A DNA stretch of 64,000 bases from Schistosoma haematobium. Lineage: Eukaryota > Platyhelminthes > Trematoda > Strigeidida > Schistosomatidae. The translations under genes and the position numbers were made by a program. Below the pieces are notes generated by a model. That model saw nothing but the letters and a program-made list of their open reading frames with translations, was not told the origin of the DNA and did not search any database. Of this stretch, positions 59,601 through 64,000 are shown piece by piece (position 1 is the stretch's first letter; the number at the start of each line of letters is the position of its first letter). The stretch lies in contig NC_067196.1 in NCBI RefSeq assembly GCF_000699445.3, positions 84,992,364 through 85,056,363 of the forward strand. The letters are read 5' to 3'.

Positions 59601-60865
59601 ATTACATCGATCGATTCAATACGTCTTGTCTCCCAAGGTCGTGCAGTAAATGCATACGGTTTAGAAGTAAGAGCACCAACGGGACATAGATCAATAACAT
59701 TACCAGACAATTCACTGAAGAACGGTTTATCGATATAGGTACCAATTTGGAGAGAACTTCCACGACCAGTAGTCCCAAGATCAGGTACACCAGCTATCTC
59801 ATTAGCGAATCTATTTTATTCAAATTATAACCACAAATGAAAATTAATAATGACTGATATAATGTACACATGATCTGCAATAATTTTAACAAAAAAACGT
59901 TCTTGATTATGTTGCATTCTCTGAGCTTGTGGAAGCTTACTAGTTAAGTTTTAGTTGTCATTCTGGACAGCATAGCCAACGCTTACTTAACATGGAAGTG
60001 AGTTGTTTATCAGCTTTATTTATAATAATATTTCTATCAAATGTCTTGTTCAATTGACATCGAAATAGAAAGTCCACACAGAGAAATATATAGTCATTTC
60101 GCTCTTATTACCGTTTCATAATTGAAACAATACGTAAATTAAAAACGCCAACAAGATTATTAGTATAGGGTTGTGCACTGTTGAGCTTTTATTGAGATCA
60201 TGAATCGATCAATGTTAGATCACCACTAAAAGCCTGGAAGCACTGAACTGATTAAAGTTAGACATTAGCACCGTTGCATGCCTACACAGAGGTCTAAAGG
60301 TTGAGGATTTGCGCGAGACTGGAGGTCCTGTTTCGAGTCTCGTGTGCAAGATCGTGGATACGCACCGCTGAGGAGTCCAACAATAAGAAGAAACGACTGT
60401 CTAGTACTTTCAGGTTTTCGATAGTGACCTAACATTGATCGGTTTATGATCTCAATAAAAAGCTGACAAGATTATCAATTATTCTATTCAATGCCCAATC
60501 ACTAAAATCTCAGTAATAATGAAAAGAATATTATTAAACAACTGACAACTTAACGCAACTAATTCATATCAGTTTATCAATAGCCTCCATATAATAACGA
60601 GAACAACTTTTCACTCATTTTTTTCCCTACTAGAATGAAACATTTATCTAGTATTCCTTAGCTTTCAACGATTATTCCAACTGAAATCAATTTGTGATAA
60701 ATACAACCAATAAATTAAACTAATCTCTATAAAAGTTCATTCAACTAAGCTTCAGTATAAATTGCAACAAATAAATCTATTTATTACCTTACACATCTTG
60801 TACAGTGTATACAACGAGTCATAATGGTTTTAATTAATGGACCAAGATTTTTATCTTCAACAGCA
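40463..60865 (-). CDS. NDUFS1: NADH:ubiquinone oxidoreductase 75-kDa subunit (NDUFS1), 3' nine exons
   Basis: The 75-kDa subunit carries the N1b, N4 and N5 iron-sulphur clusters that pass electrons through the matrix arm of mitochondrial complex I. Exons read on the minus strand: 60865-60788, 59810-59525, 54109-53796, 51436-51241, 48875-48813, 47055-46900, 46033-45880, 44870-44554, 40603-40463. All introns are GT-AG and all phases agree. The joined product is about 567 residues. It covers [11 protein letters not shown] (three N4 cysteines), [20 protein letters not shown] (fourth N4 cysteine), the molybdopterin-like domain ([30 protein letters not shown]) and the conserved C-terminal [18 protein letters not shown]. 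The missing 5' part (about 160 codons: mitochondrial presequence, N1b and N5 ligands) must lie past 64000. No stop or frameshift, so the gene looks functional despite introns filled with retroelements. Confidence 0.95.
40810..41273 (+). mobile_element. 5'-truncated RTE fragment in NDUFS1 last intron
   Basis: Encodes the RTE C-terminal region with frameshifts (ORF 41040-41264: [20 protein letters not shown] to RVGWGMLV) and ends gtaagtaa. Flanked by tattacgtaac at 40799-40809 and 41274-41284, an 11-bp target-site duplication. A more diverged subfamily than the 17-28 kb copies. Confidence 0.85.
41285..41615 (+). pseudogene. Penelope-like GIY-YIG endonuclease remnant
   Basis: Frameshifted translation gives [20 protein letters not shown], with the YIGRTERR block identical to that of the PLE at 57320-57829, and later [19 protein letters not shown], matching the [17 protein letters not shown] end of that protein. 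A TA microsatellite follows directly. Confidence 0.75.
41620..41678. repeat. (TA)n microsatellite
   Basis: About 29 AT units, directly after the PLE endonuclease remnant. Confidence 0.95.
42190..42652 (+). mobile_element. best hammerhead SINE copy, direct 5' partial repeat
   Basis: A direct copy of the element's last 67 bp (42190-42256) precedes one complete unit. The unit has head sequence, box A tggtctagtggttaag (42441-42456), box B ggttcgaatcc (42484-42494), hammerhead at 42519-42564 and 3' end ccccttctgat. Flanked by attattgata at 42180-42189 and 42653-42662. A unit plus a piece of the preceding unit in direct order suggests a multimeric or circular RNA template. Confidence 0.85.
42519..42564 (+). 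ncRNA. hammerhead ribozyme, intact
   Basis: Stem I gcactg/cagtgc (6 bp), core CTGAGGA (42525-42531), stem II gtcc/gggc with one wobble, GAAAC, short cggccg stem III, cleavage triplet GTC (42556-42558). All invariant bases are present. Type I topology as in schistosome Smα. Confidence 0.85.
42663..43440. other. intron sequence, no feature
   Basis: NDUFS1 last intron; nothing recognised. Confidence 0.4.
43456..43515 (+). repeat. RTE 3' terminal scrap
   Basis: gatggagaatgctggtggac...aggggtaacaggcgtagg matches the last 60 bp of the RTE elements. Confidence 0.6.
43985..44505 (+). mobile_element. family B2 element copy at NDUFS1 intron start
   Basis: Same sequence as 1840-2345 and 47836-48370 in opposite orientation; ends gtaccaatatttatg and an AAATA-rich tail. 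The tail stops about 50 bp from the splice donor at 44553. It lies antisense to NDUFS1. Confidence 0.7.
44554..44870 (-). CDS. NDUFS1: NDUFS1 exon, penultimate
   Basis: Encodes [20 protein letters not shown] through [20 protein letters not shown] to TLADNLSK. The frame reads on for 13 codons to a TAG at 44512, but a phase-0 donor (AAA|gtaatt) fits and the conserved C-terminus is found in frame at 40603, so the TAG is taken as intronic. Confidence 0.9.
45880..46033 (-). CDS. NDUFS1: NDUFS1 exon
   Basis: Encodes [34 protein letters not shown] and FIVYI. Acceptor tttcag, donor gtaagc. Confidence 0.94.
46520..46790 (+). repeat. PLE-type 3' motif followed by decayed hammerhead SINE
   Basis: 46528-46580 matches one arm of the 34999-35250 inverted repeat (ctgaagatgctgttcagaag, aaaccatccagct). 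Then 46630-46790 is a SINE relic with tgggtttgattt, CTGAAGA core, GTCT/GGAT, GAAAC and the post-cleavage attcattgcttc block. Confidence 0.5.
46900..47055 (-). CDS. NDUFS1: NDUFS1 exon
   Basis: Encodes [20 protein letters not shown] through to YQVFNVLHR. Acceptor ttaaag, donor gtaagt. Matches the ILGS...LQR block of animal NDUFS1. Confidence 0.92.
47170..47345 (+). repeat. hammerhead SINE, damaged
   Basis: Box A agtagtctagaggttagg and box B gggttcgatgc are present. The hammerhead has CTGATGA but GTAAC instead of GAAAC. The 3' end aaaccagttaatgatttcaatga is family-typical. Confidence 0.6.
47380..47580 (-). repeat. RTE 3' fragment, reverse, decayed
   Basis: Reverse complement matches the RTE C-terminal coding end (PKNTF, RVGW..., cacttacgcctgtta near the 3' end at 47390-47405). 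Open frame lost. Confidence 0.6.
47836..48370 (-). mobile_element. family B2 element, reverse copy
   Basis: Tail (tatttatttgaacacataaatattag) at 47836-47875 and the same body as 1840-2345. Its inner end is close to that of the other copies (catttgggggcaat). Confidence 0.65.
48380..48805. other. intron sequence, no feature
   Basis: NDUFS1 intron; nothing recognised. Confidence 0.4.
48813..48875 (-). CDS. NDUFS1: NDUFS1 small exon (21 codons)
   Basis: Encodes [20 protein letters not shown] plus one Asn; too short to stand out as an ORF. Acceptor tttcag, donor gtaagt, phase 0 on both sides. Confidence 0.88.
48880..49970. other. intron sequence, no feature
   Basis: NDUFS1 intron, AT-rich; short ORFs without motifs. 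Confidence 0.4.
49975..50165 (-). repeat. second tRNA-derived SINE family
   Basis: Read on the minus strand: ctcagtggtaacg (box A, 50120-50132) then gggatcgaatcc (box B, 50083-50094), a good polymerase III promoter pair with tRNA-like spacing, followed by a non-tRNA body. No hammerhead. A decayed relative is at 26935-27100. Confidence 0.65.
50579..50953 (+). mobile_element. family B2 element with TSD
   Basis: Flanked by tcgtaaatat at 50569-50578 and 50954-50963. The body corresponds to the other B2 copies with an internal shortening; ends in an A/T-rich tail. Confidence 0.75.
51241..51436 (-). CDS. NDUFS1: NDUFS1 exon
   Basis: Encodes [20 protein letters not shown], then [20 protein letters not shown] to DLTYDYE. 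Acceptor ttctag, donor gtatga. Confidence 0.94.
51573..52440 (+). repeat. R1 repeat split by RTE insertion
   Basis: 51573-51713 and 52203-52440 together align to the unbroken copy at 12540-12930. Confidence 0.75.
51714..52202 (-). mobile_element. RTE insertion with 5' inversion
   Basis: 51714-52060 is the 3' end of an RTE element on the minus strand (tail ttacttacttacg, then the C-terminal codons). 52061-52202 is the 5' leader of the same family on the plus strand (taactccgcctgg..., aactaactcgctaa). The break at 52060/52061 is abrupt. Flanks acctttcgctgt (51702-51713) and acctatcgctgt (52203-52214) form a 12-bp duplication with one mismatch, so both parts entered together. Confidence 0.88.
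52445..52625 (+). repeat. Smα-like hammerhead SINE
   Basis: tRNA-like head near 52462-52535 (caatagttaagggga, then a weak box B), then ggtacatccag and a hammerhead-like core: CTGGTGA (A6 changed to G), stem TTCTG/CAGAA, CGAAAT, then ACGTC cleavage triplet. Order and spacing match the schistosome Smα ribozyme; the core mutation probably weakens it. Confidence 0.6.
52630..53790. other. intron sequence, no feature
   Basis: NDUFS1 intron, T-rich; nothing recognised. Confidence 0.4.
53796..54109 (-). CDS. NDUFS1: NDUFS1 exon
   Basis: Encodes [23 protein letters not shown]... to CTEESFPTN. Acceptor ctttag, donor gtaatt. The intron upstream of it holds the 3.6-kb PLE. Confidence 0.94.
54570..55940 (-). 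repeat. PLE inverted repeat, left arm
   Basis: Reverse complement of 56820-58190, equal length. The one difference I found by eye lies in the RT coding part near 55621 (CGATAC against CGATTC). Confidence 0.9.
54931..55440 (-). CDS. PLE GIY-YIG endonuclease domain, mirror copy
   Basis: Residue-for-residue the same as the plus-strand copy at 57320-57829, carried in the inverted arm. It lacks an upstream RT of its own: the RT frame in this arm starts inside [10 protein letters not shown]. Confidence 0.8.
   Translation of the reverse strand: MRLKTALTRTYPAAKLIVLSKTTCSLTQSKVDRYPFHVTTNCVYKFTCTCQSSYIGRTERRAYVRFKEHIPKSLRLNGLNAFNSAIARHHLDTGHKADILKSFKVINKQSNSNLLKFAEALAIKRLKPDLCIKKRDSNKSFFTLVTITPTLSIHLLLFIYLLHHYCNSF
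55941..57166 (+). pseudogene. PLE reverse transcriptase, frameshifted
   Basis: Reverse transcriptase of the Penelope type, which lacks the usual non-LTR endonuclease and is closer to telomerase RT. Frame 1 runs from [10 protein letters not shown] to MNKTDYVF and stops at 56167-56169. Frame 2 takes over around a TTTTTT run at 56161-56166 and reads [64 protein letters not shown] (catalytic Asp pair) and [15 protein letters not shown]. At the A run near 57079-57085 the reading should shift to give [16 protein letters not shown], and at the A8 run near 57166-57173 it shifts again to reach the endonuclease. Three homopolymer shifts make this copy unlikely to be active. The start is not placed, because the 5' end is joined to the inverted arm. 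Confidence 0.8.
57320..57829 (+). CDS. PLE GIY-YIG endonuclease domain
   Basis: 169 codons from the first ATG; the same frame is open further upstream ([18 protein letters not shown]). NCVYKFTC and SYIGRTERR form the GIY-YIG core (Tyr, Tyr-Ile-Gly, Arg), followed by FKEHIPKSL (catalytic-type Glu-His) and [13 protein letters not shown]. The C-terminal part [13 protein letters not shown] is shared with the remnant at 41285-41615. An identical mirror copy lies at 54931-55440 on the minus strand. It would normally be the C-terminus of the RT polyprotein; here it is separated by frameshifts. Confidence 0.85.
   Translation: MRLKTALTRTYPAAKLIVLSKTTCSLTQSKVDRYPFHVTTNCVYKFTCTCQSSYIGRTERRAYVRFKEHIPKSLRLNGLNAFNSAIARHHLDTGHKADILKSFKVINKQSNSNLLKFAEALAIKRLKPDLCIKKRDSNKSFFTLVTITPTLSIHLLLFIYLLHHYCNSF
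58105..58139 (+). repeat. PLE terminal hairpin with CTGATGAG and CGAAA boxes
   Basis: TTAGGTT and AACCTAA form a perfect 7-bp inverted pair with CTGATGAG in the loop and CGAAA directly after. The boxes are those of hammerhead ribozymes, which PLEs are known to carry, but as written the helix competes with a standard hammerhead fold. Mirror copy at about 54621-54655. Confidence 0.5.
58229..59515. other. intron sequence, no gene recognised
   Basis: ORF 58252-58461 (69 codons) has a GC-richer, coding-like middle but no motif I know and no splice context; left uncalled. Confidence 0.4.
59525..59810 (-). CDS. NDUFS1: NDUFS1 exon, N4 fourth cysteine and domain boundary
   Basis: Encodes [17 protein letters not shown]... 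through [13 protein letters not shown] to IIPRLNE. Acceptor aaaatag, donor gttagt; the frame remains open a short way into the intron. Confidence 0.94.
60161..60465 (+). mobile_element. hammerhead SINE, inverted 5' partial copy, TSD
   Basis: Inverted 3' part at 60161-60250 (starts tagtataggg, ends at agcactg) joined to a forward unit with head gttagacattagcacc, box A cagaggtctaaaggttgagg, box B tttcgagtctc, hammerhead-like block at 60362-60405 (core CTGAGGA, damaged stem II) and 3' end gatctcaataaaaagctg. Flanked by acaagattat at 60151-60160 and 60466-60475. Confidence 0.75.
60788..60865 (-). CDS. NDUFS1: NDUFS1 exon with N4 cluster cysteines
   Basis: Encodes [26 protein letters not shown]. 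Acceptor tatgcag, donor gtaata. Starts with the last base of a split codon and ends two bases into an Arg codon. Confidence 0.93.
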
Positions 60866-60869
60866 CTGC

Positions 60870-62080
60870 ATAAAATGAATATAGAAAATAAAGAAAAAAT
60901 ATTTATTTACATGGTTGGATAAAAATCTAAAATAATCCTACTGACGGATGTTAATTCTGTAGAGAGAAAAACAAGCAAACGATGAATTATTTAGATTTGC
61001 ATGAGATCTGATCATACGGGCAAAGTATAAAACTGTAATGAAAAAATACTAACGTGTAACCAGTGGAAGTAACATATGATTAGCTATTGAGTGTGGACAG
61101 ATATAACTCAGGTAAATATTCAGTATGTGATTCCCTTTTGTTGAATACTTCTCTGGACTTCAACTGAGTATAGGCTGTTTGTAATTATGTTGAATAAAGT
61201 ACTGCCTAACCTGCACTCTGGTTCTGTATATTTAGTTACGAATCGCATATCCGGTATAATACCATCTCAGTCTGTGTATAACGTATCGAACGAGTGTTCA
61301 GTTTAGTGGTAGTATGATCTTCGGCACATATCGTATTATCATAACATGTGGAAAACTAGAATATTTCTTTCTCCCGTTCTATCAGATACATTTCAATGAA
61401 GTGTTAATTGATACTGGTTATTATCAAGCGCTAAGCAATTCTTGCTTGGAAACAGAATCAGACAAATAGTAATCCATGAAAGTTTCTGAAATTAACTCTA
61501 TATGAATCTAATGAGAGAATTCAGTTTACGTGTCTTAGTACAACGTTAAACCTTACCAGAATTATATTAATTGCATACATTAAATTAAAAGATCCAAATC
61601 AAACTATAAGCTTATCTTATCCGTAATATCCCCTTTATGATAAAATGAGTGATATAACTCTTTAAGTAGACATTCGTGTACTCGGCTTTGGATCACAATC
61701 AAAGTGTGAGGATCAGTGATACTACCCAGTCACCCAAATCGAAATGGGCGAAGAGGAACCCGAACCTGAAAATCAGTAGCTGGAAGTCGAAAAATTTAGA
61801 CACTAAGCCACCGCCGTTCATGAGAAAGTCAATATTCTATCTTTGATTAATATGACCCAATCAAAACTATCTGTTATCAGTTATGAGCCATCACTATCAA
61901 GTATGATGCGGTGGGGGAGCAATAAGTCAAAATTCAAATTTGTTTAAATTTACAAATTAGTTACTACCTTTGAAACCACGGTCACTTAGTCAGTCTTTAG
62001 GAAAGAACTTGCCACATATGTATATAGGTCTAAGTTGCCACATTACATCAACATACCAAGATGAAGTTATTATGATGAAT
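60870..62080. other. NDUFS1 intron; possible tRNA-like repeat
   Basis: No exon found. At about 61745-61820 the minus strand reads tggcttagtgtctaaat ... ggttcgggttcc, a weak box A/box B pair suggesting another tRNA-derived repeat. Confidence 0.35.
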
Positions 62081-62334
62081 ACCAAAGTATTATTTATTTA
62101 TTTATTATTTGGACACATGAATATTGGTACAAGAGAGCGCCAATATATATGCGCCACACAAAACAATGAAAATTCGAGAGGAATACAAAGAAAGAAAAAA
62201 AAAAGCTAAGGAGCGCAACAAAAAAAAGAGAGAACAATAACGAAGAGATTGGTGTAAGGTAATGTGCTAGTAATCAGGGAACGCAAAGGTAAAATCGGAA
62301 GAAATCTTTCAGGTAAGGGAGACAGAACCACATT

Positions 62335-63531
62335 TTATGAAGAAAGTAAAAGAAGGTTACAGCAGGATCGCCACTGGCTTCTATTCTGAGCCATATCTGA
62401 TAACGTCTCTAGCCACTGTGTAGCACCATCTCTCAGACCCCAACCAGGGAGTCGTGAAGGACCAACACAAGCCAGTCCTTTGCAGCTTTCTTTCATGCCA
62501 CGACACCATGTCATGCACTGACCACCTCTCCGCTTCTTCCAACCAGTCCCAGAGTCGGCAAATAATGCACGACGTGGAATCCTCTGGGACGACATTCGGA
62601 GAACATGTCCAAGCCACCGAAGTCGGTGTTTCAAGATGGTGACACCAATTGAATTATCATCTCTGTGCCCGAACACACGATGCCGAACCTCTGCATTACT
62701 GACATGGTGTTGCCACTGAATGTCAGCAATCCTTCGGAGACAGCGATGATCGAACACAGAGAGTCGTCTAACGTCCTCAACTCGGAGAGGCCAGGTTTCA
62801 CAAGCATAGAGCAAAACTGCTCTCACCGACGCGTTGTAGATCCGACCTTTTACAGCCAGACTAACATCACGAAGGCGCCAAAGATGGCCCAGATTGGCAT
62901 AAGCCGCTCTGGCTTTCACTATACGTGCATTGATCTCATCACTCACACCCCCACCAGCACTTATGCAGCTACCCAGATACACGAACTTCTCGACTACGTC
63001 TATCTGCTCACCATCCAGGGTGAGTACAGGATTGGAATCCTGCCAGTCTTGTAGGAGTACTTTGCACTTCGAAGGTGCAAAGCACATACCATACCTACGG
63101 ACACTGATTGCCAACTGATTAAGTGCGGATTGCATGCCTTGGGCATTATCGCACAGTAAGACAATATCGTCCGCATACTCAAGGTCAAGAAGTCTTTCTC
63201 CAGGCAACAGATCCACACCGCCACTACTTACACCCATCAGAGCTGTTTCCAGAATGTCATCGATGGCAAAGTTGAAGAGGAATGGTGAGATTGGGCAACC
63301 CTGCCTAACCCCACTACTCGAATGGAACAATGGAGAAAGGTGGTTGTATGCCCTCACTCTGCCTGAGATGTTTTTATATAGGGCTTTTAGGATGTTAATA
63401 AACTTCTCAGGCACACCCTTCTTCAATAGACAATCCCAGAGAACAGTTCTGTCCAACGAATCGAAGGCAGCCCTGATGTCAAGAAACACTACGATTGTTG
63501 GCCTTTGATAAGTATGGCGGTGTTCTAACAT
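62335..63531 (-). pseudogene. non-LTR reverse transcriptase, C-terminal 398 codons
   Basis: Encodes PTIVVFLDIRAAFDSLDRTV, SSGVRQGCPISPFLFNFAID and LEYADDIVLL (catalytic Asp pair), then FVYLGSCIS, LYACETWPLR and HRLRWLGHVLRMSSQRIPRR. The frame continues upstream as EEQAGFRSG but is cut by a TGA at 63565-63567 where an Arg codon is expected. A further frame change near 63700 separates it from the preceding RT segment, so the copy is dead. Confidence 0.85.
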
Positions 63532-63625
63532 TTGGCGGAGGGTAAAGATATGATCAATACATCCTCAACCAGAACGAAACCCAGCCTGCTCCTCGCGAGT
63601 CAATCTTTCTCGGGTTTTGAACAAC

Positions 63626-63928
63626 CTACGAAGTATGACGGAAGCCAATAGCTTGGACGCAATCGGAAGTAGACTTATCCCCGATAGTTGTTACAGGAAC
63701 GACGTGAACCCTTTTAAAGATAGGGACAACTATCGACTCATTCCATGACGTTGGCACACTCTCTAGTTCCCAAACCTTTGTAAACAACGTCGTCAATTCC
63801 TTAGTCAAAAAGTCACCACCATCTTTAAAAAGAGCCGGAGGTAAGTCATCTGGGCCAGGTGATTTGTAACGCTTCAAGAGTTGGAGTTCCTTGCGGACTT
63901 CCTCCTCGTTTGGTGGATCAGTCGTCAC
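63626..63928 (-). pseudogene. non-LTR RT N-terminal segment
   Basis: LLKRYKSPGPDDLPPALFKD and VPTSWNESIVVPIFKR are the first RT motifs. After FKR the frame is wrong (VHVVPVTTIGDKS), and the expected ISLLPIASKLLASVILRRLF continues in another frame, showing a small indel near 63700-63710. Confidence 0.75.
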
Positions 63929-64000
63929 CGGCCATGGAGGGCAGGACAGTCTGACCGATGTTGCCGGAGCAGCAGGCCAGTTGAACTGCCCTTCGAAAAA

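Larger units (their letters stand above)
62085..64000 (-). mobile_element. non-LTR retrotransposon, 3' part, runs off the window
   Basis: The AAATA-type tail (read on the minus strand) at 62085-62110 marks the 3' end. RT coding sequence follows upstream to 63930 and the 5' end is past 64000. The terminal 60 bp (ttggcgctctcttgtaccaat read on the minus strand) resemble the tails of the B2 elements. Confidence 0.8.

Noticed and set aside
1..64000. CRISPR array or bacterial operon structure
   Set aside because: No regularly spaced direct repeats; introns, SINEs and retrotransposons show eukaryotic DNA.

Overview
This is a eukaryotic, intron-bearing, AT-rich window packed with retroelements. The repeat set points to a flatworm of the blood-fluke type (Schistosoma): schistosome-style hammerhead-ribozyme SINEs (Smα-like), RTE/SR2-like non-LTR retrotransposons ending in GTAA repeats, and Penelope-like elements (PLEs) with a GIY-YIG endonuclease. 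The species call is an inference from family resemblance; no database was searched.

Two host genes can be supported, both on the minus strand. (1) NDUFS1, the 75-kDa iron-sulphur subunit of mitochondrial complex I. Nine exons lie between 60865 and 40463; the 5' exons, about the first 160 codons, lie beyond 64000. The introns hold almost every repeat class in the window, including a 3.6-kb palindromic PLE. (2) The 3' end (two exons, 14723..14554 and 11009..8934) of a gene for a single-pass membrane protein with a fibronectin-III-like ectodomain and a long His/Asn/Ser-rich cytoplasmic tail. I do not recognise its name.

Layout. 1-2.4 kb: hammerhead SINE and a short non-LTR fragment. 2.6-6.1 kb: LTR-retrotransposon remains (integrase debris, then a gag-only LTR unit). 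7.5-8.7 kb: repeats with a divergent inverted repeat. 8.9-14.7 kb: the membrane-protein gene, with RT debris and two opposing hammerheads in its intron. 15-28.3 kb: an RTE cluster with two near-full-length copies (open reading frames of 1006 and 990 aa) and a truncated copy, each with a target-site duplication (TSD). 28.3-40.2 kb: repeat graveyard without a host gene (composite SINE, degraded PLE, RTE ends, TA microsatellites). 40.4-60.9 kb: NDUFS1. 62.1-64.0 kb: a minus-strand non-LTR element running off the end.

The most interesting theme is a set of short tRNA-derived elements that carry a hammerhead ribozyme. Several have a partial second copy of their own 3' end, inverted or direct, joined at the 5' side and enclosed within one TSD. 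The large PLE at 54.6-58.2 kb has the same architecture, which suggests a shared integration mechanism. All family names and relationships here come from reading the sequence and need searching to confirm.
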